A stretch of DNA of 64,000 nt from Labia minor (lineage: Eukaryota; Arthropoda; Insecta; Dermaptera; Spongiphoridae): positions 19,273,146 through 19,337,145 of the forward strand of contig OY720348.1 in NCBI GenBank assembly GCA_963082975.1, read 5' to 3'. The notes beneath the pieces are model-generated. The model did not search any database. It was not told the DNA's origin and worked only from the letters and a program-made list of their open reading frames with translations. The first letter of the stretch is position 1, and every line of letters begins with the position of its first letter. Below are positions 44,753 to 55,226 of this stretch, one piece after another. A program made the translations under genes and the position numbers.

Positions 44753-46250
44753 AAAAAAGCAAAATGTGCAGCATCGTACACGTGGCGGAAGTGAAACTTC
44801 TTACAATCTAGAGAATAAGATAAATTTTAGTTGAGAGTGTGAGTGAGAGAGAAATAGAGAAAAATAAAGGGATCATTTCGAAAGACATATAACAGTATAA
44901 AATTTTCGTAACAAATATTCGCTTTATTATTATTATTATCTACTCTATCATCATATCTACATTGCCTGTACTATTGTCGGTTGGTGCTTCAATTGGTAAT
45001 ACTGATATTAATGGCTTGTGATAACTAAAATAAGATATATATGTTCGTGATTCGATATTTTCTATATAACGTGTAAAAACAGCATCTATTGTAGTTCCAG
45101 ATTTTGTTGTTGATTCCTTGGGATCGTTATTTATAAGCAGACCAAATGTTTCTCGAAGAAAGTTGATCAACGGCAACGAATCATCAGATCCAAAATTTAC
45201 ATTAAAATCTCCCCCGAGAATTAGAGGGATTTTATCTTCGCCTCGTTCAAGTGCATTAGCACCTGTGTGGCTATAAACCAGTAGTGAACGGTGTATGAAA
45301 TAAATAATATCGTCTAAATTTTGGTCGTTATTTTTTTTCGGCATAGTGAAATCTGTGGAGTAGAGAAAAGCAGTTTTAAATGCAATAATAATTTTAAATT
45401 GATTTAGTAGTGTTAAAGTAATGTTGAGATTCGGATAAATAACGTGAATGGTCATCGACGCACATAACTGTATGTGTTGGCGTGTGAATCGCCGACCATG
45501 TTCACACACACAATTACATGCGTCGGTATGCGTGCACGCTGTATATTTGACTTGAGAATTTTAATTATTTCACGATATATATCTTATCTTATTATGCTAG
45601 CTAAAATTGTATATATCTATCTATTTATCTATAACCATTGGTTCTCAAAAACCGCTCTAACGATTTTTTTCAAATTCACACTAGATATAGTATTTATAAA
45701 GAAAAATTGAGTTTTATTGATTACATCTCTTGAAACTTACAGCTTCATTATTAATTTCTTAATTGAAAATTATATATGGGTGACGTAAATGGCATCCATT
45801 TTGAAATTTTACTCCCGCCTTTTTTTAATTTTGTATTAATATTTTTTTTATATTTAAAATATTTTAAAATTTATTATTTAATTTCGAAATAAAATTAAAA
45901 ATATTTATTTTTAATAAAATATATATATATATATTTATTAATCCCGCTTTTTTTTTAAATGATATTGTATTAACATTTTTTTATATTTAAAATATTTTAA
46001 AATTCATTATTTAATTTCGAAATTTTATATTTAAAATATTTTAAAATTTATTATTTAATTTCGAAATAAAATTAAAAATATTTATTTTTAATAAAATATA
46101 TATATATATTTATTAATCCCGCTTTTTTTTAAATGATATTGTATTAACATTTTTTTATATTTAAAATATTTTAAAATTCATTATTTAATTTCGAAATAAA
46201 ATTAAAAATATTTATTTTTAATAAAATATATATATATTTATTAATCTCTC
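44753..46250. repeat. Outer left arm of a nested palindrome
   Basis: Reverse complement of the right arm. Base n pairs with base 95266-n without an indel from 44753 to at least 46121, including two TCCCGC-headed ~174-bp tandem units. Matched ORFs in the two arms have identical translations, so the arms are essentially identical. The outer edge has a GAAGTGAAACTTCTT hairpin (44796-44811). Confidence 0.9.
44940..45509 (-). CDS. Helentron-type endonuclease (EEP) fragment, left arm
   Basis: A 189-codon frame. About residues 66-180 match the second half of an endonuclease/exonuclease/phosphatase domain as found at the C-terminus of Helentron/Helitron-2 proteins: LILGGDFNVNF (the GDFN metal/catalytic motif), STTKSGTTIDAVFTRY, and SYFSYHKPL in place of the usual SDH. 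The first part of the domain, with the catalytic Glu, is missing, and residues 1-60 look unrelated, so this is a 5'-truncated remnant rather than a working nuclease. The identical protein is encoded at 49757-50326, pointing the other way. The stop is followed by (TTA)n and about 140 bases later the terminal hairpin, consistent with an element 3' end. Confidence 0.7.
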   Translation of the reverse strand: MCEHGRRFTRQHIQLCASMTIHVIYPNLNITLTLLNQFKIIIAFKTAFLYSTDFTMPKKNNDQNLDDIIYFIHRSLLVYSHTGANALERGEDKIPLILGGDFNVNFGSDDSLPLINFLRETFGLLINNDPKESTTKSGTTIDAVFTRYIENIESRTYISYFSYHKPLISVLPIEAPTDNSTGNVDMMIE

Positions 46251-46327
46251 TCAAAAAAAAACAACAAAACAAATAAATGTCTTTGAAAGATGGTAAAAAT
46301 ATCTTTGTAATTATCAAAATATCATAG

Positions 46328-46390
46328 ACCAGCAGTAAGAACAATTGTTTTTACTCCCCGAGTTCGAAGGATCGAAACTCGCCGCGTGCA
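46328..46390 (+). repeat. tRNA-like segment
   Basis: CCAGCAGTAAGAACAATTG followed by GAAGGATCGAAACTCGCC, related to 42543-42602. Present only on the left side of the palindrome. Confidence 0.35.
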
Positions 46391-46622
46391 TTTTTTTTTT
46401 ATCTATTTTCGTGATTTATTTATTCATTGTTCTTTTATTAATTAAGTTTTAGATAGTTTTATAATTTTTAATATTTTTTCAATAAAATATTATTTAATAC
46501 ATTTAATAATTGTAATAAATAATTAAAGAATTGTATATCAATATTTTTTAAAGGGTAGAGCGAGCTCGGTGTCTCAGGTATTAATATTACCAGCCAAATC
46601 CAATAATAATGAATCATTTTTT

Positions 46623-47165
46623 ACTATCTCGCCAGAGATAGTATTGCGATCACGAAAATTTTCGATGTTGAGATTTTGATGTTTTTATACTTTTTGAAGG
46701 TTCCTGAATCATTTTCACTAAGGTTGAGAAAAATGTCTGTGTGTGTGTGTCTGTGTGTGTGTGTGTGTGTGTGTGTATGTAGGCAAGATTACGCAAAAAC
46801 GGTTTGAGCTAGAATGATGAAATTTGGTACATGGACATTATTCAAAATTCATAGTTTTCTATCAACTTTTGAGAAATGTAGCTCAACCGGAAGAGGGTCA
46901 TTACCTACAACGTTTTGATTTTTTTTCCTCTAAAGTGACCGTAAAAATAAAGATATATGTTTGATAATTTTTCACATGATTAATAATTGTATAAAACTGC
47001 TATATATAGAATTTCAGCTTGATTGATTAGCTGAAATTACCAGAATTAATTTTTTAACACTGCAAATCTCACGCGCCAACACGTGACGTGGTGCCATCAA
47101 CAAAAAGCCAAACATGCGCTGGTTTAATATTTATTATTTATTATTTATAATTTATAATTAATTAA
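46623..47165 (+). repeat. Repeat family A, copy A7
   Basis: Begins with the complete ACTATCTCGCCAGAGATAGT end and includes the (TG)n tract and CGCTGGTTTAATA block. Its far end merges into AT-rich DNA without the GGAGACACTCC hairpin. It has no partner on the right side, so it makes the palindrome asymmetric. Confidence 0.85.
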
Positions 47166-47167
47166 AT

Positions 47168-47827
47168 TTAATAATAATTTTTAAATAATATAAATAATAT
47201 TTAATTATAATCTAATCAAAGAAAATAAAAGTTTGAATCTATTTGATAGTTGATCTTTTTACATATAATTAATCTCAAATTAAATATTTTTTAATATTAA
47301 AAAAAAATAACAAATTTCATATGTATATTTATTTTTATAAATGTTTAGGCAAATTTTGAAATTAATATATATTTAAATTCAAATTGTATTTAATTGCGAT
47401 ATCTACTGGACAAGGTGGAGATCTCGCCCTCTTTTGATCATAAGTCATACTAATTTTTATTCTTTGACCCAGTAGAAGCTGAGAAATATTATTCCGCGTC
47501 AACGTACTACTGCGCATGCGCGCCGTGGACTTTGGACCTAGCGAGAGCGTAGTAGAACGAAAGACAGCACAAAACGAAGAGGCAGATAGCCTCTTTCTCA
47601 AAGACGAAAGACCGGACAAAAGAAAGACCCAGATAGCCTCTCTCTCAAAAACGAAACACCGCACAAAAGAGAGTCGGAGATAGAGGCTATCTCATTCTCA
47701 CTCGTTATATCTATATCTTTTTTCTCTCTTGCGTTTCGTAACGCGTTACGAAATTTCAATTTTTCAATTCACTCTCCATTCTCAACCAAATGTCAGGACG
47801 CCGCTAAAGAAGTTTCACTTCAAAAAT
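47168..47827. repeat. Inner left arm of the palindrome
   Basis: Pairs with 48023-48655 about a different axis (base n with about 95850-n). Includes AATTTCGTAACGCGTTACGAAA, itself a palindrome, purine-rich GAGAGAGGCTATCT repeats and ends AAAGAAGTTTCACTTC. The inner arms differ from each other at a number of positions, unlike the outer arms. A minus-strand frame here (47664-47362) has no recognisable sense. Confidence 0.85.
47511..47521. promoter_or_regulatory. NRF-1-type motif TGCGCATGCGC
   Basis: A perfect match to the NRF-1/Ewg palindromic site, mirrored at 48329-48339. GC-rich surroundings and purine repeats suggest promoter-like sequence carried in the inner arms. Function is inference. 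Confidence 0.3.
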
Positions 47828-48022
47828 AATAGTTTGATTTAATAAACTAAAATATTATAAACATTTTTAGTGGGAATTTCTCAGGGAGGTAGTATTCATT
47901 TAACCATCCATGCTGTATAAGGAATCTTAATTTCTTAACATTCCTTTTTATAATTTAAAATAGAGGGAGAGAAAGAGCTTCAATTATATTCGAATAGTCT
48001 ATATATGCTATATATGAGTATT
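47828..48022. other. Palindrome centre (spacer)
   Basis: About 195 bp without a counterpart, between the two GAAGTGAAACTTCTT hairpins of the inner arms. Confidence 0.7.
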
Positions 48023-48655
48023 TTTTTTGAAGTGAAACTTCTTTAGCGGCGTCCTGACATTTGGTTGAGAATGGAGAGTGAATTGAAAAATTGAAATTTC
48101 GTAACGCGTTACGAAACGCAAGAGAGAAAAAAGATATAGATATAACGAGTGAGAATGAGATAGCCTCTATCTCTGTCTCTCTTTTGTGCGGTGTTTCGTT
48201 TTTGAGAGAGAGGCTATCTGGGTCTTTCTTTTGTCCGGTCTTTCGTCTTTGAGAAAGAGGCTATCTGCGTCTTCGTTTTATGCTGTCTTTCGTTCTAATA
48301 CCCTGTCGCTAGGTTGAAAGTCCACGGCGCGCATGCGCACTAGTACGTTGACGCGGAATAATATTTCTTAGCCTCTGCTGGGTGAAAGAATAAAAATTAG
48401 TATGTGACCTCACAGTTACCGCCTTTTAGATATATATCTATTCTTAAAATAAAATTAAAAATATTTATATTATATTCATATATATGTAAAATAATAATTA
48501 TATTATTTTTTAATATTAAAAAATATTTAATTTGAGATTAATTATATGTAAAAAGATCAACTATCAAATAGATTCAAACTTTTATATTCTTTGATTAGAT
48601 TATAATTAAATATTATTTATATTATTTAAAAATTATTATTTTTCTATTTATTAAG
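48023..48655. repeat. Inner right arm of the palindrome
   Basis: Inverse of 47168-47827, with differences such as GTACTAG/GTACTACT next to the NRF-1-type motif. A piece of family D (48397-48500, TATGTGACCTCACAGTTACC) is inserted and matches 40765-40870. Confidence 0.8.
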
Positions 48656-48836
48656 GATGTCTATTAAAAAATTGTAATTAACCTTATCATATGTCAAATA
48701 TTATAGCTAAGTTTTTTTGAATTTTTTAAAATTTTTTATATAATTAATCTCAAATTAAATATTTTTTAATATTAAAAAATAACAAATTTCATATGTATAT
48801 TTATTTATTTTTAATATTAAACGTATTTCATATTTT
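48656..48836. other. AT-rich link between inner and outer right arms
   Basis: AT-rich sequence with no counterpart on the left side beyond short matches. Confidence 0.5.
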
Positions 48837-50513
48837 TTGAGAGAGATTAATAAATATATATATATTTTATTAAAAATAAATATTTTTAATTTTATTTCGA
48901 AATTAAATAATGAATTTTAAAATATTTTAAATATAAAAAAATGTTAATACAATATCATTTAAAAAAAAAGCGGGATTAATAAATATATATATATATTTTA
49001 TTAAAAATAAATATTTTTAATTTTATTTCGAAATTAAATAATAAATTTTAAAATATTTTAAATATAAAATTTCGAAATTAAATAATGAATTTTAAAATAT
49101 TTTAAATATAAAAAAATGTTAATACAATATCATTTAAAAAAAAGCGGGATTAATAAATATATATATATATTTTATTAAAAATAAATATTTTTAATTTTAT
49201 TTCGAAATTAAATAATAAATTTTAAAATATTTTAAATATAAAATTTCGAAATTAAATAATGAATTTTAAAATATTTTAAATATAAAAAAATGTTAATACA
49301 ATATCATTTAAAAAAAAAGCGGGATTAATAAATATATATATATATATTTTATTAAAAATAAATATTTTTAATTTTATTTCGAAATTAAATAATAAATTTT
49401 AAAATATTTTAAATATAAAAAAAATATTAATACAAAATTAAAAAAAGGCGGGAGTAAAATTTCAAAATGGATGCCATTTACGTCACCCATATATAATTTT
49501 CAATTAAGAAATTAATAATGAAGCTGTAAGTTTCAAGAGATGTAATCAATAAAACTCAATTTTTCTTTATAAATACTATATCTAGTGTGAATTTGAAAAA
49601 AATCGTTAGAGCGGTTTTTGAGAACCAATGGTTATAGATAAATAGATAGATATATACAATTTTAGCTAGCATAATAAGATAAGATATATATCGTGAAATA
49701 ATTAAAATTCTCAAGTCAAATATACAGCGTGCACGCATACCGACGCATGTAATTGTGTGTGTGAACATGGTCGGCGATTCACACGCCAACACATACAGTT
49801 ATGTGCGTCGATGACCATTCACGTTATTTATCCGAATCTCAACATTACTTTAACACTACTAAATCAATTTAAAATTATTATTGCATTTAAAACTGCTTTT
49901 CTCTACTCCACAGATTTCACTATGCCGAAAAAAAATAACGACCAAAATTTAGACGATATTATTTATTTCATACACCGTTCACTACTGGTTTATAGCCACA
50001 CAGGTGCTAATGCACTTGAACGAGGCGAAGATAAAATCCCTCTAATTCTCGGGGGAGATTTTAATGTAAATTTTGGATCTGATGATTCGTTGCCGTTGAT
50101 CAACTTTCTTCGAGAAACATTTGGTCTGCTTATAAATAACGATCCCAAGGAATCAACAACAAAATCTGGAACTACAATAGATGCTGTTTTTACACGTTAT
50201 ATAGAAAATATCGAATCACGAACATATATATCTTATTTTAGTTATCACAAGCCATTAATATCAGTATTACCAATTGAAGCACCAACCGACAATAGTACAG
50301 GCAATGTAGATATGATGATAGAGTAGATAATAATAATAATAAAGCGAATATTTGTTACGAAAATTTTATACTGTTATATGTCTTTCGAAATGATCCCTTT
50401 ATTTTTCTCTATTTCTCTCTCACTCACACTCTCAACTAAAATTTATCTTATTCTCTAGATTGTAAGAAGTTTCACTTCCGCCACGTGTACGATGCTGCAC
50501 ATTTTGCTTTTTT
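48837..50513. repeat. Outer right arm of the palindrome
   Basis: Mirror of 44753-46250 with one extra ~174-bp tandem unit at its inner end (GCGGG landmarks at 49319, 49144 and 48970, against two on the left). Ends with AAGAAGTTTCACTTCCGCC and TGCACATTTTGC at 50513. Confidence 0.9.
49757..50326 (+). CDS. Helentron-type endonuclease (EEP) fragment, right arm
   Basis: Translates to exactly the same 189 residues as 44940-45509, so what is said there on domain content and truncation applies. The frame points out of the palindrome and ends in a TAG followed by an ATA repeat. Identical translation with intact frames in both arms means duplication or gene conversion was recent. Confidence 0.7.
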   Translation: MCEHGRRFTRQHIQLCASMTIHVIYPNLNITLTLLNQFKIIIAFKTAFLYSTDFTMPKKNNDQNLDDIIYFIHRSLLVYSHTGANALERGEDKIPLILGGDFNVNFGSDDSLPLINFLRETFGLLINNDPKESTTKSGTTIDAVFTRYIENIESRTYISYFSYHKPLISVLPIEAPTDNSTGNVDMMIE

Positions 50514-50651
50514 TTCTGAATTTAATACCAAGTTGATTTTCAAAATTTTCTATTCTTTATGCATATGATTGATTACATGTGTTAAAATTTAAACAAATTC
50601 AAATATTCTAATTTTTAAATTTATATACAATTTAATATTATTTTTTCGAGA
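50514..50651. other. AT-rich DNA
   Basis: Short AT-rich stretch between the palindrome and the non-LTR fragments. Confidence 0.5.
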
Positions 50652-50755
50652 CTAATGGCATATACCGGTGGCCCTAGTCAGAGCAAGAGAAGACTCCTTA
50701 AGGTAGCGGCCCAGTCGATGATGTTATATGGATCGGAGATTTGGGCTTTACAACT
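50652..50755 (+). mobile_element. Non-LTR retrotransposon fragment (plus strand)
   Basis: One frame reads GGPSQSKRRLLKVAAQSMM then LYGSEIWA, the conserved stretch after the RT domain of R1/Jockey-type elements. It is only about 100 bp and differs from the neighbouring minus-strand element in the same motif, so it comes from another copy or family. Confidence 0.65.
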
Positions 50756-50860
50756 ATATTTTAAGTGAAAAAATGATTTCTTGGTTATATAAAAATTAAA
50801 ATATGATTCTTTATATCTTTATTATACAGAAATGTAGGCGTGTTAATATAAAATATATAC

Positions 50861-51365
50861 CTTTTTTTTCTTTTTTTTTTTTTTTTTTTTTTTTGGAAGG
50901 AGGAAATCCTCATGGACACTCGAAGGATGTTATTCGAATAGTGCAGGTCGTCGGCTTTTTTACCAAATCTTTTGAGGTAGCTCGCGAAGTTACCGTGCCC
51001 CCCTAGTACCTGCGTCAGATAATAGTCCAGGTCACCGTGGTTCCGCAGGCACCACCTTCTCAAGTCCGTGATAAGGGTGTAAGTCCATCTTCCAGTATGG
51101 ACCGTATTCCACCTGTCCTGCCATATTTCAAACAGCCGTTCCCTGTTTGCGGGCCCTGTCGAGCCGTCAGTATCGTAGTTCCAACTCCTCTCATAGGCAA
51201 GCAAGTCGATAGGAGGAACTGCCGCAATCACTTGCACCGCACACGCAGAGATCGTCCTATAGGCTCTGGTGACTCGTATTAACGTACTCCTTTGAGTCCT
51301 GATTAATAAGTCTCTATTCTTGGCAACACTTAACGCGTCCACCCAAACAGGTGCCGCGTAAAGTA
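50861..51365 (-). mobile_element. 5'-truncated R1/Jockey-like element with poly-A tail
   Basis: On the minus strand an open frame (51365 to about 50900) encodes the post-RT C-terminal domain: ILLYAAPVWVDAL, then LIRTQRSTLIRVTRAYRTIS, a W-x-x-R-W region (GRWTYTLITDLRRWC), HGDLDYYLTQVLGGHG and FASYLKRFGKKADDLHYS. The end of the domain, which normally has a Cys-His cluster, is cut short. The plus-strand T-run (50863-50894) is the poly-A tail. It is noticeably GC-richer than its surroundings. Confidence 0.8.
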
Positions 51366-51976
51366 GAATAGAGTTTAATATTTTAATTAATCATCCTTAT
51401 ATGAATACAATATTCCTATCTAATACAATTATAAATTATTCTATTTAGATTTTCGAAATTTAAGTGCATCAATTTAATATTAATTACATCTAAAGTGATT
51501 ATATTAAAAATTAATAAATTATTTTCAGAGTGTGTTGACTTTTTATAGATTGTTATGAATTTGTAGAATATTTTTATTTCATCGTATCACATTAGTATAA
51601 TCTCTTTTGAAAAATTCACTAATTTTTCTGAACTTTGGAAAAATTAACTATATATATATATATATATATAATCATACTTAGACATATTAAACATTATCAG
51701 TTTTTATACATATGGACTAGTAAAAAGTGAATAATGTATTTATTATTTTCAAAAATATTTTTATTTCCTTTTTTTAATGTGTATATATATTTTGTACATT
51801 TTTATTTCCAAAAAATTTTTTTTTTTTATTTTATTTTGAATATATTATATTATTCAACAGGAGTTTTTAATGTATTAAATAAAAATAAATAAATATCCAT
51901 TGATTGATTTCTTACGAAAATTGAGATTGTTATAGTAATTAATTTACTACTATTATCTCTAATGTCACATAATAAG
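51366..51976. other. AT-rich DNA, no gene seen
   Basis: Contains a TA microsatellite at 51650-51670. No coding signal. Confidence 0.5.
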
Positions 51977-52245
51977 CAGTGGTGTATTGGGAGGGGAACA
52001 CGGGAGAACAACGTTCCCTTAACTTTTTCAGAACCGGGACGCGCTCCAGTACTGTTTCATGTCCCGACAACTCCCACCTAAATCTACTGTTTGAATTTCT
52101 TTTTATGTGTTCGTTAATATTGTGTATAGTAAGAATAAGAGAAAAAATAAAAACTTAGATGGAAAAAAATAGTTTGCTTAAAATAGGACTTTATTTTGCT
52201 CCCACTATGCGTTCCCTTACTTCTTATTTTACCAATACATCACTG
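51977..52245. mobile_element. hAT MITE, 269 bp, exact 8-bp TSD
   Basis: Ends CAGTGGTGTATTGG and ACCAATACATCACTG form a terminal inverted repeat, flanked by ATAATAAG at 51969-51976 and 52246-52253. It lies about 640 bp upstream of the DAPK start codon. Confidence 0.92.
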
Positions 52246-52568
52246 ATAATAAGATACATTCAATTGATTAATAATAAGAATGAATTAATTATCAGATATT
52301 TATATTATTTCATTTTTTTATTATTAATAAAATATAAACATAAGTTAATTATAAGTACTTTAAATTCCGCGCTTTCCATTTTGGTTGTTATTATGTTTAT
52401 TCATATTAATAAATTATTCTTTCTAACTGAAATTATTAAATATTTATAGAAAAATAATATTTACTATATTATTTGTTATTGCCTGATATGTATCATATTT
52501 TGTTTTTTATTTAATCAAGATATGTTATGTTATGGTTTTGTTTTGTTTCTACTTTAACTCGTATTCAG
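52246..52568. other. AT-rich upstream region of the DAPK gene
   Basis: No coding signal; an open frame at 52159-52449 is low-complexity and overlaps the hAT end. Confidence 0.45.
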
Positions 52569-52577
52569 ACCGGAAGT
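52569..52577 (+). promoter_or_regulatory. ETS-type motif in the putative DAPK promoter
   Basis: ACCGGAAGT is a perfect ETS/GABP-class site, 307 bases before the start codon and in locally less AT-rich sequence. A TTTTGTTTCTAG acceptor-like site near 52799 allows a spliced 5' UTR. The promoter assignment is inference. Confidence 0.3.
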
Positions 52578-52883
52578 AAACCTTATAAGACAATATCTAT
52601 ATCTCTCTCACCGTTATATTAATTAAAAAAATTGAATATTTACAAATATTACATATATATAAATATATATATATGTATATGTTTATTAAATATATATCTA
52701 ACATAGTTCTAAGGTAATTTTCTAGTCATCTTTTTATAAAATATAATCATTTATATTCAAAATTTTGATTAATTGAATCTAGTGGGTGTTTTGTTTCTAG
52801 AATGTATATACTAAAATAATTTATGAATAATCAATGATACGGTTGATAGTTTACTCTACAATTTAAATATCAAACAATTTGCT

Positions 52884-52942
52884 ATGGAATATAATTTAGA
52901 GCCGTTTGGGCAGTACTATGATGTTTTTGAACAAATTGGAAA
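52884..52942 (+). CDS. DAPK: DAPK-type Ser/Thr kinase, exon 1 (gene summary)
   Basis: Start of a ten-exon gene running past 64000. Death-associated protein kinases are Ca2+/calmodulin-regulated Ser/Thr kinases acting in cell death, autophagy and cytoskeletal control. All exon phases join: 52884-52942, 53321-53533, 53728-53866, 54785-54990, 55227-55431, 55525-55689, 57169-57237, 59380-59490, 63085-63279, 63831 onward. Residues 12-271 are the kinase domain, 275-329 a probable calmodulin-binding segment, and ankyrin repeats begin near 354. Exon 1 carries EPFGQYYDVFEQIGK and ends mid-codon before GTAAGT. The ATG at 52884 starts close to the domain, as in family members. Some features (HLDLK, TATDMW) recall the related DRAK kinases, but the ankyrin repeats point to DAPK proper. 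Confidence 0.85.
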
Positions 52943-53320
52943 GTAAGTAAATTTTTGAAAGAAATTTTTTTTAGATCATGCTTATCTTAAATATTCATTT
53001 ATTAATTTATCCTATCATGATATTATTTTAAAAAATTAATCAAATAGTATAAAATATATTTCTTTATAATATTTATTATTTACCAAACAAACAAAACAGT
53101 TTTTAAGTTTTTCTTTCTTTACTCTCCTTCTCTCTTTCTCTCTCTATCTCAAAATTTATATATAAATTTTCAATTGATAATTCATATTTATTGATTTTTT
53201 AATTAAATTTTTTGATTTTCTTTTCAATCGTTTTCATTTTTATTTTTCTCTCTTCATTCACAATGATATGTCATTTTTTTTTCTTGATATAAATGTAATA
53301 GTAGTATGTAATATTTTTAG

Positions 53321-53533
53321 GGGACACTTTGCTATTGTACGTATTTGTGTAGAAAAATCAACTGGAAGAAGATATGCTGCTAAATTTGTGAGAAAACGAA
53401 GAGTCACAAGAGGTTTAAGTCAAGAAGACATCCGACGTGAAGTTGATCTACTTTGTCAACTTAGTCATAAAAATATTGTGACCCTTCATGAAGTCTTTGA
53501 TAATCAAAATGAAGTGATATTAGTTTTAGAATT
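53321..53533 (+). CDS. DAPK: DAPK-type kinase, exon 2 (N-lobe)
   Basis: Joins exon 1 to complete the glycine loop GKGHFAIV (residues 19-26). It carries the ATP-binding lysine in AAKF (Lys41), a basic stretch RKRR as in the DAPK basic loop but some residues shorter, and the helix-C glutamate in RREVDLL (Glu60). It ends in ILVLEL at a GTAAAT donor in phase 2. The acceptor is ATATTTTTAG. Confidence 0.9.
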
Positions 53534-53727
53534 GTAAATATTTAATTTATCTAATTAAATTTAAATCTATGCTTCAAGTAACTTCATTGTGCCCAAAAAT
53601 ATATGGATTTTTGCTTTAATTCAAAATCAAAAAAATTAAAAATGTCAATTAATTATCTTATGGAGTATTTATATATATATTGGAATTTTTTTTTTTTATT
53701 TATCTGAAATTTAATTATTTATTTCAG

Positions 53728-53866
53728 AGTTGAAGGGGGAGAACTCTGCCAATATATTTTCCAAAAAGATTGTTTAAGTGAACATGAAACAAAACTATTT
53801 ATTAGGCAAATACTTGAAGCTTTAACTCATATTCATTCGCAAAATATTGCTCATTTGGATTTAAAG
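53728..53866 (+). CDS. DAPK: DAPK-type kinase, exon 3 (hinge to catalytic loop)
   Basis: Acceptor TTATTTCAG. Encodes VEGGELCQYI after the hinge, then helix E (FIRQILEALTHIH) and the catalytic HLDLK (Asp135). The residue before Asp is Leu rather than Arg, so this is a non-RD kinase, which is the DAPK-family pattern. It ends in phase 0 at GTATCA. Confidence 0.9.
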
Positions 53867-54784
53867 GTATCATCAATTGAAGAAATAATTATTTTCAGCT
53901 CGATGATATATATATATTTGTTATTTTTATTATATTATAATATTTGACTATGAATATAATTTCATTTTTCAAATTATTCAATTAATTTTTTTTTCTCACT
54001 TGTCATATATTTTTATAGAGAATGACTTGTTGAGATATTAACATTAAAGTATAATTACTAAAAATTAAATTTGATTTATTAAAATAAATTGTTATGTAAT
54101 ATTTTAGTAACTCTAAATCTTAAAAGTATTCAGGAATTTATCATTTAATTTTAATCAAAAATTATTACTTTATTATGCCTATTAATTTTTAAATTTTAAT
54201 TTAATTATTAGTTATGATAGTTTTAATCCATATTAAAAATAAACAATAATATATTTCTATACATCGTTTCAACATTCTCATTAAATTTTTTTTTATAATT
54301 TCACCTTGATTTCTACTTCAAATAAAATAATTAATTCTTATATCTAAATAGATAAAGTTGTTATTGATAAAATAAAATTAAACAAAATTAATCTTAGATA
54401 ACAAGAAAAGATTTTTTTATTCATTTATTAGTTTTCATAAAAATTTTATTTATTTTTTTTTTTTTCATTTAATAATTTGATTTTTATGAATTTAATATTT
54501 CAATTAATATAATATTCCAAATAAATTATTAAATATAAATTACGCTCAATTTGATGGAATATATTATTATTTTAAATGGATCAACCAAAATTAAATAAAA
54601 TTATTTTATACCCACACCAATTTTTTATTATTGAAAAATTAGAAGCCTTAAATCTTAAGAATTATATTTTATTATTTCCCTTAAATTAAAATTTTTATAA
54701 ATTATTCATCTATTTTTAATAGGAATTTTTATGAGGAAGATTTAAAATTAAAATAGAAAAAATAAATTATTTCATCTTTTCCAG
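53867..54784 (+). other. DAPK intron 3
   Basis: 918 bp of AT-rich sequence with no repeat ends or exon-like pieces; ends ATCTTTTCCAG. Confidence 0.75.
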
Positions 54785-54990
54785 CCTGAAAATATGTTGC
54801 TAAACAGCGATTGTTCACAAATTAAGCTCATCGATTTTGGACTCTCTCAACGTCTTAACTCTGATCCTGAAAGTCACACAATCAGAGCTATGTTTGGAAC
54901 TGCAGAATTTGTTGCTCCTGAAATTGTTAATTATGAACCTTTATCAACAGCTACAGATATGTGGGCTTTAGGTGTAATAGCTTATAATAT
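54785..54990 (+). CDS. DAPK: DAPK-type kinase, exon 4 (activation segment)
   Basis: Starts with PEN, completing the HLDLKPEN loop. Carries LIDFG (Asp154), FGTAEFVAPEIVNYEPL including the APE motif (residues 181-183), and TDMWALGVIAYN. It ends in phase 2 at GTTAGT within a Met codon shared with exon 5. Confidence 0.9.
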
Positions 54991-55226
54991 GTTAGTATAT
55001 TTTAAAACCATTTCTTTTTTTATAAATGAATATTGAATTAATTGTTAGTGATGACAATTGATTAATATTTACTCAATTAAAAATAATTTTCCGTTGCAGT
55101 TTTGGAAAAAAAAATAAATCGTTACATGAAGGCATTTTTTTTTTCATTTATGAAAAAATATTAATTTAATAAATAAAATATATATTCTTCTATTGTTTTT
55201 TTTTTAATTTTTGTTTTTTGTTTTAG

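Noticed and set aside
45474-45710. 78-codon frame, also mirrored at 49556-49792
   Set aside because: Antisense to family D and the endonuclease 5' part, with no motif. It is open in both places only because the arms are identical.
47362-47664. 100-codon minus-strand frame in the inner arm
   Set aside because: No recognisable family; the purine-rich repeats give spurious Leu/Ser/Arg-rich sequence, and the mirrored arm does not keep it.
50803-51282. Plus-strand frames over the R1/Jockey-like element
   Set aside because: Antisense to a clear retrotransposon C-terminal domain on the minus strand.
50652-51365. A single twin-primed (5'-inverted) non-LTR insertion
   Set aside because: The two opposite-strand pieces cover the same protein region with different residues (LYGSEIWA against LYAAPVWV), so they come from different copies.
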